A stretch of 64,000 nucleotides of DNA from JAGQPD01 sp020426865 (GCA_041399065.1 JAWKTN010000003.1:558001-622000); one strand, 5' to 3'; positions 1 through 9,623 are shown, counted from the stretch's first letter. Notes: generated from the sequence alone by a model not told the origin. A program made the numbers and translations.

Positions 1-1490
1 AGCCGTTGCATGTACATCGTCAACCGGCGTTGCATTTGAGCATCAAAGTAATGGGACTGCAACTGTGCCAGGTCGCTGGCAACCGCCGGCGACACTAGCA
101 AGGCAATGTCACCCATTTCATCCACCGTGCGTTCACCATAAGTGATCCGCTGAGGCGGAACATGTGGATTACGGATATTGCCGGCCGAGTTGTCATAGCG
201 ATAGTCCATGTGAATGGTCGTTCCGGCCGGCAGCCGCACCGGTTCAGCAAAGGTATAATCATCCTGCCAATTGAAATCCCAATCCCGGATCGATAGCAAC
301 TGCAACGTTTCACCAGTGGGAGGAGCGGCTGTAACCGTCATTTGCTTGCAGATGTAATGGGCATGTGGATATACATTGTGCACGTCGACATCCACCGGCA
401 CTTGATAGCTCAACGTAATCCGATGGTCTGCCGCTCCGGCCGGAATATCGATGTCGCGAACGCTCAAATAAAGCCGATAGGTTGGCCGCGGCGGCGGATG
501 ATCGGAAAAATAGAGAGCTAACTTACCCCGTACCTGTTCCCGTTTCCCATTGGGCTGCAAATGGAGCTGCAGCACCAGATCACTACCTGGCCTCAACAGC
601 CACGCCAAGTCGGACCTGCGACTGGGTACCTTGCCGGGCGTCCAACCGAGAATCTGGCCCCCCTCGTCCTGGGCATAGCCGCCAAATGTGAGCCGCCCCT
701 GCTCCATCCCCGGAAAACCAGACGCCTCGTCTTCCGCGTCCAACAGTCGCGATTGCCCCGTCGAGTCGATTTGCATCGCCAAGTGATGGACGACCGAGAC
801 CGGTTCGGGCCGGAACTCATAAGCCGATACGTATTGGCCACGATCGAGCGGAACGGGAAGGACGAAATTGCGATAAACCTCGGCCCCCTCAGCATACAAC
901 TCATAGGGCTCCGAAATCGATAGCTCCAAGTCCGGTTCCCCCAAATGCCAGGTCGAAGTAAACTCCGGCGGCGCTACCTCGCCGTCTCCCCGCGGACAAC
1001 CCTGGTCCATCCAGACGCGAAACATCTCCCGCTGGGCCGTCGTCAACCGCCGTTCGTCGCGAAAGGAAAACGTCTGCGCCTCCGGCAACCACGGCGGCAT
1101 GAAACCGCGACCGACGACACTGACAATCTGGCTGATGCGCGCCGATACGTCCTGATAGCTCACCAAAGCAAAGGGTCCTACGCCCCCTTCGCGATGGCAC
1201 GCACTGCACTGACCATGCACAATGGGTGCGATGTGATCGGAAAACGTGATGGACGCCTGCTGATTGTCCTCGTCACCAGATGCCGAAGCTGTGATTGAGT
1301 TATTGACCGATGTGCCGCCGGTCTGCTGGCCATCGCCCTCCCTGCCATTGGTGTGGCACCCACCAAGCCAGCCGATTGGTGCCATGGTCACGACAAGAAA
1401 TGCCAATGACCGAAATACGGACACCAACGGGTACCGTGCGCCGCCATGCCATCGCCAGATGACTTCAGCGGGTTTTCGCGTGTCAAGCAT
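1..1490 (-). CDS. Cytochrome c / Cu-monooxygenase-like secreted protein (partial, C-terminus beyond window)
   Basis: The reading frame stays open to the left edge, so the C-terminus is missing. The ATG at 1490 gives a basic, hydrophobic N-terminus ending in a Gly-Gly-Cys-His segment that looks like a signal or lipoprotein region. Near residue 90 there is one c-type haem motif, CSACH, followed by a planctomycete-type cytochrome segment. The later part has landmarks of copper type II ascorbate-dependent monooxygenase domains: VVHHL, LQLHLQPNGK, PHAHYICKQM and YDNSAGNIRNP. The combination occurs in planctomycete and acidobacterial secreted redox proteins, often coupled or fused to a redoxin. A redoxin gene lies 52 bp upstream on the same strand, suggesting an operon. 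The substrate is unknown. The family assignment rests on motifs read by eye. Confidence 0.75.
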   Translation of the reverse strand, partial: MLDTRKPAEVIWRWHGGARYPLVSVFRSLAFLVVTMAPIGWLGGCHTNGREGDGQQTGGTSVNNSITASASGDEDNQQASITFSDHIAPIVHGQCSACHREGGVGPFALVSYQDVSARISQIVSVVGRGFMPPWLPEAQTFSFRDERRLTTAQREMFRVWMDQGCPRGDGEVAPPEFTSTWHLGEPDLELSISEPYELYAEGAEVYRNFVLPVPLDRGQYVSAYEFRPEPVSVVHHLAMQIDSTGQSRLLDAEDEASGFPGMEQGRLTFGGYAQDEGGQILGWTPGKVPSRRSDLAWLLRPGSDLVLQLHLQPNGKREQVRGKLALYFSDHPPPRPTYRLYLSVRDIDIPAGAADHRITLSYQVPVDVDVHNVYPHAHYICKQMTVTAAPPTGETLQLLSIRDWDFNWQDDYTFAEPVRLPAGTTIHMDYRYDNSAGNIRNPHVPPQRITYGERTVDEMGDIALLVSPAVASDLAQLQSHYFDAQMQRRLTMYMQR

Positions 1491-1542
1491 GCCAAATGCC
1501 CACGTTCTGTGAGGTGTTTGAATCCAACATTGGAGCAACTGA

Positions 1543-2238
1543 CTATCGGACAGGATGCGGCAGAGGTATCGGACATCCGACAGCCGCTGTCTCGCGAAAC
1601 TCCACGGCCGCTCCCGCACCGATCGCCGTAATTACCTGCCGCACGTCGTGTTCCGTGGCAGCAGGCCGGTACTTTCCAAAGTCCTCATACCAGTTGTCGA
1701 TCCGGCCACGATACACGACTCGCGGCTGCGGCTCGCGCACAATGACCACCGCCTGCGGCGTGATCGAGGCTCCGCTAAATGATACCAATGTGCCCATCTC
1801 GTCCCAGTAAACTTCATCAATCAGTTCAAACGTTGAGCAATGCTCCGCCAACCGCTCGGTATCAGTGAAATTGCTCGGATAAACCAACAGCAGCCTCAGT
1901 CCGTTTTCGCGACACAATTCTGCCAGCCGGTGGTATTCCGGTACATAACGATTGGAGATGGGACAGTCCGGGGCAATAAAGATACATACCCAACCCCGCT
2001 TCGATTCCAAGTCCTTTGTATTCAATGCGACACGTTCGCCGCTTAACCGGGAAATCACAGGCATCGTATCGGTATTGCGAGTCCAATCCGATGGTTCATC
2101 GGCGTGAAAACCACACCCCCAAATGTGAATTGCCACCGGAAGCAAGACCGCAAGCCGCCGTAACGTGGCGAGCCATCGTGATTGCCGTGGATCCCGATCA
2201 CGTCCCATCCCCAGCCCAAACCGGTCTCGGTCGTTCAT
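1543..2238 (-). CDS. Redoxin / AhpC-TSA-like thiol protein, exported
   Basis: The 231-residue product has a basic N-terminus, a hydrophobic stretch and a Gly-Cys at about residue 40 (AVLLPVAIHIWGC), suggesting a lipoprotein or signal peptide. A thioredoxin-fold region follows with FIAPDCPISNRYVPEY, the single-cysteine CPxSN motif of redoxins that partner planctomycete cytochromes. Later there is QAVVIVREPQPRVVYRGRID, the cis-Pro-like strand and the following turn typical of this fold. The ATG at 2238 was chosen because the longer open frame upstream (to 2448) encodes low-complexity Gly/Arg/Met-rich sequence. Only one thiol is visible in the active motif, so it may act as a one-Cys or structural redoxin. 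It is probably co-transcribed with the cytochrome gene downstream. Confidence 0.75.
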   Translation of the reverse strand: MNDRDRFGLGMGRDRDPRQSRWLATLRRLAVLLPVAIHIWGCGFHADEPSDWTRNTDTMPVISRLSGERVALNTKDLESKRGWVCIFIAPDCPISNRYVPEYHRLAELCRENGLRLLLVYPSNFTDTERLAEHCSTFELIDEVYWDEMGTLVSFSGASITPQAVVIVREPQPRVVYRGRIDNWYEDFGKYRPAATEHDVRQVITAIGAGAAVEFRETAAVGCPIPLPHPVR

Positions 2239-2654
2239 GCGAATTGCTCTGCTCATCCCCATCCACCCATCGTCTCTACGAAATCTACCAGGGCGAGCCA
2301 TCCTACCGTCTAGCCCCATTCCTCCTAGCCTCATAGCCCGCCGACCCATTCCCGTACCGCCCCCCGCCGACTCCACCAATCGTAAATCACACGCGGCGAC
2401 ACGCCAACTTTTCATTGTTGTCAAATATTTTTTGCAATTCTCCCCCAAAAACCATAGAGGTGGTTAATAGATTGATTACTTTCAAATTGACAATTGACCA
2501 GGGACGACCCGGCTGTTACATTCGGCCAGTCGAGCGCGTGCTTTCTTCTGGCATATGCGCGACTCACTGTGTCTTCACGTTGAGCGCAGGCACGGGTCTT
2601 TTCGAGCGGTTCGTCGTTGTAGGTTCTGTTATTTCACCCATAGGAGTAACATCC
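2239..2654. other. Divergent intergenic region
   Basis: No gene is seen. The left half (about 2250-2370) is a C-rich strand with repeated CCCATCC/CCGCC runs. The right half is AT-rich and holds the promoter candidate for the plus-strand gene at 2655. Confidence 0.5.
2494..2522 (+). promoter_or_regulatory. Sigma70-like promoter candidate for the dockerin/PEP-CTERM gene
   Basis: TTGACC at 2494-2499 and TACATT at 2517-2522 are separated by 17 bp, matching a housekeeping -35/-10 pair. The start codon at 2655 is preceded by AGGAG about 8 nt upstream, so a leader of roughly 125 nt is implied. This is sequence resemblance only. Confidence 0.45.
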
Positions 2655-3799
2655 ATGAAGTGTCGTGTAGGTGTCGTCGCGATAGCGGCAATTGTAATCG
2701 CGGCTTGGTGCCAGTCATTGGCGTTGGCCCAGCCGGCGATCTCGACGTACGAGGCGAAATTCACGTCGGCGGCGCCGACGATTGACGGAACGGTGGGCGC
2801 CGGCGAATGGGATGGCGCCAACCCCGGTTCGAATTGGTACTTGTTGGAAACACCGGGTGACGCTGACCCGTTTGGCTCGAAGATGCAGGTGATGTGGGAC
2901 GACACCGCACTGTACATGTTAGTAACCACCAATCTCGGCGCATGGGCATCGCCACCGCCGGTAGGGTTCATCGAGGCGATGGACTTTAATACGTATTCGA
3001 TGAATTGTATATCGATCCCAATGCCGATGGCGACTATCCGACGAATCCTGATCCGTCAGCGGTTTTCGATACCGTCGATGGCTATCAAATTGCGTACAAT
3101 GTCTACCAGGGCTCATTCGCCTGCGGTCAGGATGCCGGCGACGTACTTGACGACTGCTCGCAACCTGGCGGCAATTTCGGTTCTACGTTCGGGACCTTTA
3201 AGGAAGCCCATGTCGATGCGTTGTGGGGCAACCATGCCGAATGGGAGGGCATGCGAGCGACCGAGATCGCGATGAATAGCGACGCAAATGGTTCCGTTCA
3301 GGAAATTAAGATTCCATGGACCGAATTCGACGCCCTCGCCGATATTATCGGTCTCCCGACTGGGCTCAATCATACGTCCGCACCCGCCGAGGGTGAGACG
3401 TGGATCATCAACCCGGCAATTTGGGACGGCGCTGGCTACAAGGCCATTTGGAGTTGGATGGACAGTGGAACATTCGCGCGTAATCCGCACGGCGAGGTCA
3501 CGTTCGTCAAGGACACGGTCGGTGGCCTGTTGGGTGATTACAACGGTAACGGCGAAGTCGATGCGGCCGATTACACAATCTGGAAAGACGCCTTCGGATC
3601 CACTACCGACCTGGCTGCCGACGGCAATGGCAATGGCGAAGTCGATGCCGCTGATTACACGATCTGGAAGGACAATTTTGGCAACACCGCTGGCGCTGTC
3701 GCAAGCACGTCTGCCGTGCCAGAACCAGGAAGTCTGTTGATCGTCGGCGTGCTGGCCCTGCTGAGTCTCGGGCGATTCCGCTCGCGCTTGAGCAAATAA
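2655..3799 (+). pseudogene. Dockerin-type PEP-CTERM secreted protein, frameshifted
   Basis: The ATG at 2655 follows a good AGGAG site and starts a signal peptide ending near LALAQPA. The next region (TIDGTVGAGEWDGANPG) resembles the family-9 carbohydrate-binding or sugar-binding modules found at the front of planctomycete secreted proteins. The frame breaks at about 3000. Restoring a single A in the TCGATGAATTG context gives a continuous YSNELYIDPNADGDY junction into the second frame. The C-terminal part has two calcium-binding dockerin-like repeats (GNGEVDAADYTIWKDAFG and a near copy ending NFG), then VPEPGSL, a hydrophobic helix and an Arg-rich end: the PEP-CTERM sorting signal. About 382 residues are expected. 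It is either a real frameshift mutation or a single-base sequencing error; both halves look well preserved. Confidence 0.8.
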
Positions 3800-3837
3800 C
3801 GGCTCAGAATTACAAAAAGGCTCAAAACAGACCACCG

Positions 3838-3871
3838 AAAAGCCCCGTTGCCGTTGTGCCACGGGGCTTTT
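3838..3871. terminator. Rho-independent terminator, possibly bidirectional
   Basis: AAAAGCCCCGT at 3838-3848 pairs perfectly with ACGGGGCTTTT at 3861-3871 across a 12-nt loop. It is followed by GTTTT, with A-runs on the other side. It lies between two convergent genes and could serve both. Confidence 0.85.
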
Positions 3872-3943
3872 GTTTTGCCCACACTCCTTGGAAGTTGCTA
3901 CTCCTGATATCGATGTCGCCCAATTGGGCCCCTGCGGCGTCGG

Positions 3944-5620
3944 TTAATTCTCTGCCATTGGCGCAGTCACCCGCTTTCGCGCCCGTTGCGCCAACACGAA
4001 CGCCACCAGGCATACCAGGATATTGCATGGTTCGGGCACATGCTGAACCAAGGTCACCTCGGAATTGATCGGGACGTGGAATCGCCGTTCGACATTCCCG
4101 TTCGGCCAGCGAATCTGCACAAGATCAACATCATCGGTGCGATTGCCCAATCCGAAATGGGCGGTCGCTTCGTTTTGACCCAAGAAATTCGACCCCGCGT
4201 TGACTTCCCACACCCAGCGTTCGCTTGGGTTCTCCAAATCTGGTACCACCGTAATCTTGGCTCCTAGGGCCTGCCTATTGCTGATCGTCCCAACGGCATG
4301 AACACGTAGATGTGCCTGCTCGTTGCCACCATCATTGCGATAGAGCACGGAACGTTGTCCCGCACCGCCGTTGACGACAAACAGGTCCTGATCGCCATCG
4401 CGATCGTAATCAAAGACAACAATCCCAGATCCAAATTGATTGTCGCGCGGCAACAGCACCGCGTCGCTAACGTCCGAGAAGCGGACGGTATCTCGTTGGC
4501 CATCCCCCCGGAACAAATACACTGGATCTGTCACGTATGTGTCGTCACCAGGCAACACATATCCGTTCGTTGCTGCGACGTCGAGCCACCCATCATTATC
4601 GAAGTCCAAAAACGTTGCCCCCCAGGTCCACCCCGTTTCTTGGATACCAGAAGATTCCACCCGTTCAACGAATGTCCGGGGAGTTCCTTCCGCCAGTTGA
4701 TTGATCAACAAGTTGTTACCATCAATATCGGCATTACCCAAAAACCAGTCGAGGTCGCCGTCGCGGTCGACGTCTCCCAGAGCGAATCCCATCGCCGAGC
4801 GATCTCCAGTAATCCCGGCCTGGTCCGCCCCCTGTCGAAACGTGCCGTCACCGTTGTTCCAGTAGACCTCGCTACGAGTAAAATCCGCGGCAATTGCCAG
4901 GTCGACCCAACCGTCCTGGTCCAAATCCGTAAACCTCGGAGCGAATGTGTACGAACGTCCCTGAATCGCAACCCCGGCGGCGATCGTAACGTCTTCGAAG
5001 TATCCCGGGGCGGCAGTGCCTAAGTTTCGCAATAAACGACTGTGATTCTCTCCCGATGCCACTTGCCATTCCGTTGTATAAAGATCCACAAAGCCGTCAC
5101 CATCGTAGTCACCAAATGTCGCCGATACGGCCGAACGAATGGTCCCTGGCGACACCGCCGCCCCACGTTCCACACCTCGCTCTCGGAACGTACCTTCATC
5201 ATTAACGTACAGATAATTCGAATTCCCCATCCAGGCGGTAACGTAGAGATCGAGGTCGCCGTCGTTGTCGATGTCGCCCCACACCGCTCCATTCATCCTT
5301 CTCCCTGAATGTGGATCCGCAAATACCGCGCTGGTGACATCCACAAACGTACCGTCTTGGTTGTTGCGATAGAGTACGCCAGGTGCATCGATGCGCGTAA
5401 CATACAGATCGACCCAACCGTCGCCATCGAAATCTCCTGCCGCCGCACCGCCACTCATGAGGCCAAGTAACGTCGGGTCGGACTGGTTGTGCACGTGGTC
5501 AATACCCGACGTTTTCGTAACATCTCGAAGGACTGGCGCTGCCACCAGCACGCTTCCAGTCACGAGTACGAATAACTTCAGCACAATCGCAACCAGGACC
5601 GGAAACGTAAAGGGACGCAT
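3944..5620 (-). CDS. CRTAC1-family FG-GAP/ASPIC repeat protein with PEP-CTERM tail
   Basis: This 558-residue exported protein has an N-terminal hydrophobic segment after MRPFTF. At least seven FG-GAP/VCBS calcium-binding blades follow (for example DFDGDGWVDLYVTR, DIDNDGDLDLYVTA, DYDGDGFVDLYTTE and DYDRDGDQDLFVVN), which predict a beta-propeller. Near the end is an ASPIC/UnbV segment (QALGAKITVV, later AHFGLGNRTDDVDLVQIRWP). The tail VPEP, a hydrophobic helix and RARKR is a PEP-CTERM sorting signal. ATG 5620 was preferred over a longer start at 5692 because the signal segment begins there. Such proteins are usually extracellular adhesion or matrix proteins; the ligand is not known. It is convergent with the other PEP-CTERM gene across the terminator. 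Confidence 0.85.
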   Translation of the reverse strand: MRPFTFPVLVAIVLKLFVLVTGSVLVAAPVLRDVTKTSGIDHVHNQSDPTLLGLMSGGAAAGDFDGDGWVDLYVTRIDAPGVLYRNNQDGTFVDVTSAVFADPHSGRRMNGAVWGDIDNDGDLDLYVTAWMGNSNYLYVNDEGTFRERGVERGAAVSPGTIRSAVSATFGDYDGDGFVDLYTTEWQVASGENHSRLLRNLGTAAPGYFEDVTIAAGVAIQGRSYTFAPRFTDLDQDGWVDLAIAADFTRSEVYWNNGDGTFRQGADQAGITGDRSAMGFALGDVDRDGDLDWFLGNADIDGNNLLINQLAEGTPRTFVERVESSGIQETGWTWGATFLDFDNDGWLDVAATNGYVLPGDDTYVTDPVYLFRGDGQRDTVRFSDVSDAVLLPRDNQFGSGIVVFDYDRDGDQDLFVVNGGAGQRSVLYRNDGGNEQAHLRVHAVGTISNRQALGAKITVVPDLENPSERWVWEVNAGSNFLGQNEATAHFGLGNRTDDVDLVQIRWPNGNVERRFHVPINSEVTLVQHVPEPCNILVCLVAFVLAQRARKRVTAPMAEN

Positions 5621-5695
5621 CGCTAAATCTTGCTCGCCCGCGGGGGTTGTTGAACTAGTTCGCTTTGTCCGCCAAGAGATGCACTTGACCAATTA

Positions 5696-7309
5696 TCAAT
5701 CCAGCGGTTGTGGTTCGAAATCGGTCGGCTCCACCCAACCGGGCTCCGGTGTTTTCTCGCCGTTGATGAACCGTTCATAATAATTGGCGAACCGCGGGTC
5801 TGCATACAAATATTGATCGAATTCTTCCCCGTGGCCGTCCATCCGCGGATCCCCCTCCAACCGCAACTGGCCCAACAACTGTTCTCGCAACTCGTTTCGT
5901 CTCCCCTCCCATCGCGACTCGGTCGCCAGATTCACAACGCAATCAGGATCTCCCTGCAAATCATACAACTCCTCGGCCGGTCGCTTGCCGAAACAGAGTG
6001 CCCAGTGTCGGTCGTCGGAATGCTGGCGGTGCTGTGCCAAGATGAACGTCTTCGTTGCTCCCCCATCGACATTGAGATATCCCGTTTCGGGATTGCAGGC
6101 TGGCCAACGTGAGGATGCGAAATTCTGCAGGTACAACGCGTCGCGACAGATTATCCCGCGGATGGGATAACCAACATCGCCGGGCCGTCCCACGTCGTGC
6201 CGTTCTATGCCGATCAGCACATGGTCTCTTGTCGGATCAATCTGGCCTCCTTGCGACGACTGCAGCAAGTCCGTCAGACTCTTGCCTGGCGAGTCCGCCA
6301 TCCCGGAATCGTCCCAATCGACCTGTGCGATCTCCAACACGGTTGGCGCTACGTCGATGAAACTGACAAAATCATCCACCAGACGTCCGGCAGCGGCGAT
6401 ACCAAGTGGCCAGCGCACGGCCAGAGGTACATGGTTCGCATCCGCGTACGCGTTTCCCTTGCAACGGGGAAACGGCATCCCGTGGTCGGACGTCACGATC
6501 ACAATCGTGTTGTCCAACAGCGCACGGCGCTCGAGTTCCGCCATCATTTGGCCGAGGTGCCGATCGAAATGCTCCACCTCAAAGGCATAGTCCAACATGT
6601 CATTTCGCACCGTCTCGTTATCGGGCCAGTACGCCGGTACTCGATCGATATCGTCAAGAGACTTGTTTCCCTTCGTCACACCAGCGCCATATTCGTATCC
6701 CCGATGCGGTTCAATCGCTCCGTACCAGAAGCACCACGGTTTGCTTTCGGGTGCGTGGTCGAGGAAATCGACGAAGTTGGCTGCATAATCGTTGTTGCTG
6801 ATCCCCTTGGCAGGCGGCCGTAACTTCTTCCGGTTGAACGCAACTCCCGTCAACTGTCGCGGTTTCCCGGCCGCATCCAGGGCAACCCCCGGTCCCCATC
6901 CTTTTTGGGTGTGCCCAACAAACCAACCATGCTCCTGCAATACCTCGCACCAGGTTTTGAACTCGGCGGGGAAGTAACACCAGTGGTTGGCTGCTTCCTT
7001 CAATTGCCACGAATTTCGCCCCGTAAGTAAACAAGCTCGAGATGGCGCACATTTGGCATTGGGGGTATACGCGTTGCGAAACAGCAGACCCTCGCGCGCG
7101 ACACGATCAAACGATGGAGTGTTGATCCAGGGCGTGCCGTAGGCGCTGGCATGGAACCCCCAGTCATCGGCGATCGCCAGGAGAATATTCGGCGGTTCCT
7201 TGCTGGGGGGTTGGGGGGACGCGTGATCCGCGGCAACTGCCAGTTGTCCACAGTTCGCCGTGAAGGCGGTCATAACAATAACACACGCCCGCACCAACGA
7301 CAGTAACAT
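5696..7309 (-). CDS. Type I sulfatase (arylsulfatase/choline-sulfatase-like), secreted
   Basis: The 537-residue product has a signal peptide (LLSLVRACVIVMTAFTANCG) and then the sulfatase opening PPNILLAIADDWGFHASAYG, where the DD pair binds calcium. The motif CAPSRACLLTGRN contains the CxPSR signature. Its cysteine is converted to formylglycine by FGE in this family, creating the catalytic nucleophile. TSDHGMPFPRCKGN carries further metal- and sulfate-binding residues. It acts on sulfated organic substrates, probably algal polysaccharides, outside the cytoplasm; the exact substrate cannot be read from sequence. ATG 7309 immediately precedes the signal peptide. The end lies 75 bp from the CRTAC1 start, so the two may be co-transcribed. 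Confidence 0.92.
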   Translation of the reverse strand: MLLSLVRACVIVMTAFTANCGQLAVAADHASPQPPSKEPPNILLAIADDWGFHASAYGTPWINTPSFDRVAREGLLFRNAYTPNAKCAPSRACLLTGRNSWQLKEAANHWCYFPAEFKTWCEVLQEHGWFVGHTQKGWGPGVALDAAGKPRQLTGVAFNRKKLRPPAKGISNNDYAANFVDFLDHAPESKPWCFWYGAIEPHRGYEYGAGVTKGNKSLDDIDRVPAYWPDNETVRNDMLDYAFEVEHFDRHLGQMMAELERRALLDNTIVIVTSDHGMPFPRCKGNAYADANHVPLAVRWPLGIAAAGRLVDDFVSFIDVAPTVLEIAQVDWDDSGMADSPGKSLTDLLQSSQGGQIDPTRDHVLIGIERHDVGRPGDVGYPIRGIICRDALYLQNFASSRWPACNPETGYLNVDGGATKTFILAQHRQHSDDRHWALCFGKRPAEELYDLQGDPDCVVNLATESRWEGRRNELREQLLGQLRLEGDPRMDGHGEEFDQYLYADPRFANYYERFINGEKTPEPGWVEPTDFEPQPLD

Positions 7310-7409
7310 GATGCAATCCCCTCTCGGTTGTGGTCGTGCCGTCTTGTCGCTACTACCCAAATCCACGACGCTCGACCGATTCTACTCGAATCAAAGAGGT
7401 CGAGCTACA

Positions 7410-8486
7410 CTAGCGCATTACGTGTTCATCATTGCCAATCATGTTGGCAATGGTGTCGCGATTTACGGGGCGGACTACGCCACGTTCGGTGATGATCGCT
7501 TCGATCAGCTCGGCAGGTGTCACATCGAATGCCGGGTTGTAAACGACAGCACCGTCGGGCGCGGTCTGGCGGCCGAAGCCGTGCGTGATCTCGCGGCTAT
7601 CCCGCTGTTCGATCGGGATCGCATCGCCGCTGTCGATCGACAAGTCGAAGGTACTGATGGGCGCGGCGATATAGAACGGAATTCGATGTGCTTTCGCGAG
7701 CACGGCGACCGAGTAGGTACCAATTTTGTTGGCCGCATCGCCGTTCGCCGCGACTCGATCGGCCCCGGTGATCACGGCTTGGATCTTTCCTTCTCGCATC
7801 ACCTGTGCTGCCATGTTGTCGCAAATTAACGTCGCTTCGATTCCGCGCTGCATCAACTCCCAAGCCGTCAAGCGGGCACCCTGCAAGAGCGGGCGAGTTT
7901 CATCGACCCACACGTGAAGTGGCTTGCCTTGATCTTGAGCGGTAAAAAACACAGAAAGCGCCGTACCGTATTCCGACGTTGCCAGGCCACCGGCGTTGCA
8001 GTGGGTGAGTACCCCCGTGCCAGGTTGTAGCAGCTGCGCGCCATGGTGGCCGATGGCATGGCATACGTGCCGATCTTCGGCGTGGATCTGTTCGGCTTCG
8101 GCCAGTAATGCATCGCGAAATTGTTGGACGGACGATGCCGCCGGTAGCGTTCCCGCTCGCCGCTTCATCCGATCGAGTGCCCAGAACAGGTTGACCGCCG
8201 TGGGACGGCTTGTGGCCAGGTAATCGGTCACATCACTCAGTTGCTGACGCAGGGCAGCAACGGAATCGACCGGCTTTTGCAGGCCAATACAGACGCCGTA
8301 CGCTGCTGCAATCCCGATCGCAGGCGCCCCTCGAACTCGCAGCATTTTGATCGCTTCCCATATCGTTTCGACGTCCCGGCAGTCGATCGTTACCAGGTTT
8401 ACAGGAAGCTTCGTCTGATCGATCAGACGTAGATGGCCGTCCGATCCGCCATGCCACGAAAGTGTCTCACTCCGGTTTGGACTCAC
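7410..8486 (-). CDS. mtnA: S-methyl-5-thioribose-1-phosphate isomerase
   Basis: MtnA converts methylthioribose-1-phosphate to methylthioribulose-1-phosphate in methionine salvage. It is homologous to the alpha/beta/delta subunits of eIF2B. The product shows the family landmarks AIKMLRVRGAPAIGIAAAYG near the N-terminus, GVLTHCNAGGLAT with the catalytic Cys in the middle, and ITGADRVAANGDAANKIGTY with the catalytic Asp towards the end. Length (358 residues) is normal. The GTG at 8486 was chosen because a strong AGGAGG lies 6 nt upstream (8493-8498). A TTG at 8501 also opens the frame but sits before that site. It lies 24 bp downstream of ald on the same strand, so an ald-mtnA operon is likely. 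Confidence 0.93.
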   Translation of the reverse strand: MSPNRSETLSWHGGSDGHLRLIDQTKLPVNLVTIDCRDVETIWEAIKMLRVRGAPAIGIAAAYGVCIGLQKPVDSVAALRQQLSDVTDYLATSRPTAVNLFWALDRMKRRAGTLPAASSVQQFRDALLAEAEQIHAEDRHVCHAIGHHGAQLLQPGTGVLTHCNAGGLATSEYGTALSVFFTAQDQGKPLHVWVDETRPLLQGARLTAWELMQRGIEATLICDNMAAQVMREGKIQAVITGADRVAANGDAANKIGTYSVAVLAKAHRIPFYIAAPISTFDLSIDSGDAIPIEQRDSREITHGFGRQTAPDGAVVYNPAFDVTPAELIEAIITERGVVRPVNRDTIANMIGNDEHVMR

Positions 8487-8510
8487 CGTCGTCCTCCTCA
8501 AAATAGCTCT

Positions 8511-9623
8511 TCAACGAGTTGGCCAACGATCAACGAATTCGAGCGAGAACGTGTTGGCCACCGCCTGATTGGTGACTTCGCCGCGATAGATATTGACCGC
8601 GGTGGCAATCGGTGCCACGTCCGCCGCCGCTCGATCGATGCCTCTGTTGGCAATCTCCTTGACCCAAGGGAGCGTGACATTACAAAGTGCAAACGTGCTG
8701 GTGCGGCCGACGGCCCCGGGCATATTCGTAACACAGTAGTGCACAACATCTTCGACCGTGTAGGTGGGATCACTATGCGTGGTTGGGAGCGATGTTTCCA
8801 CACACCCACCTTGATCGATCGCGACATCAATGATCACGCTACCCGCTTTCATGACTTTCAAATCATCGCGCGTGATCAGGCTGGGTGCCTTCGCGCCGGG
8901 TATCAATACGGCACCAATCACGAGATCTGCCAGCCGCAGCTCTTCGCGTATCGTATGTCGATCGCTAAATAATACATTGACGTTGGCTGGCATGATATCG
9001 TCAAGATATCGCAGTCGGTTCATATCGACATCCAGGATGGCGACGTCCGCTTGAAAGCCGGCGGCGATTTTGGCGGCGTTGGCGCCAACCACACCACCAC
9101 CGAGAATGGTAATATGAGCTGGCGCGACGCCAGGCACGCCTCCCAACAAGATGCCGCGTCCCATTTGCGGACGCTCCAGGTATTTCGCCCCCTCTTGAAT
9201 GCTCATCCTGCCAGCGACTTCGCTCATCGGCGTCAACAGCGGGAGCCGCTGCCCGGGAACTTCCAGCGTTTCGTACGCCACGCAGATCGCATCGGACTTG
9301 ATCATCGCCTCGGTCAACGTGCGATCCGCCGCAAAATGGAAGTACGTGAAAATTGTCTGTCCCGATCGCAGCAAAGACCACTCAGACTCCTGTGGTTCCT
9401 TGACTTTGACAATCAGGTCGGCTTGAGCGAAAACGTCCGTCGCGCGGTCGACGAGCTCGGCGCCAGCATCGAGATAGTCCTGATCTGGAAGCCCGGAACC
9501 GAGACCGGCCCCCTTCTGCAATAGGACTCGATGGCCACTGCGCACGAGTTCTTCCACGCCAACTGGCAGCATGGCAACACGGTATTCGTCACGTTTTATT
9601 TCTTGGGGAACGCCGACAATCAT
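8511..9623 (-). CDS. ald: Alanine dehydrogenase
   Basis: This NAD-dependent enzyme interconverts L-alanine and pyruvate plus ammonia. The 370-residue length is typical. The N-terminus MIVGVPQEIKRDEYRVAMLP carries the family signature with the substrate-binding Arg and Lys. The nucleotide fold shows ILGGGVVGANAAKIAAG. VIIDVAIDQGGCVETS and VHYCVTNMPGAVGRTSTFAL match the conserved C-terminal half. ATG 9623 aligns with the family start; the upstream extension to 9719 is not homologous-looking. It is the first gene of the presumed ald-mtnA transcript. Confidence 0.95.
   Translation of the reverse strand: MIVGVPQEIKRDEYRVAMLPVGVEELVRSGHRVLLQKGAGLGSGLPDQDYLDAGAELVDRATDVFAQADLIVKVKEPQESEWSLLRSGQTIFTYFHFAADRTLTEAMIKSDAICVAYETLEVPGQRLPLLTPMSEVAGRMSIQEGAKYLERPQMGRGILLGGVPGVAPAHITILGGGVVGANAAKIAAGFQADVAILDVDMNRLRYLDDIMPANVNVLFSDRHTIREELRLADLVIGAVLIPGAKAPSLITRDDLKVMKAGSVIIDVAIDQGGCVETSLPTTHSDPTYTVEDVVHYCVTNMPGAVGRTSTFALCNVTLPWVKEIANRGIDRAAADVAPIATAVNIYRGEVTNQAVANTFSLEFVDRWPTR

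Noticed and set aside
3838..3871. Possible small RNA hairpin
   Set aside because: The perfect GC stem with T-tract between convergent genes is explained as a terminator.
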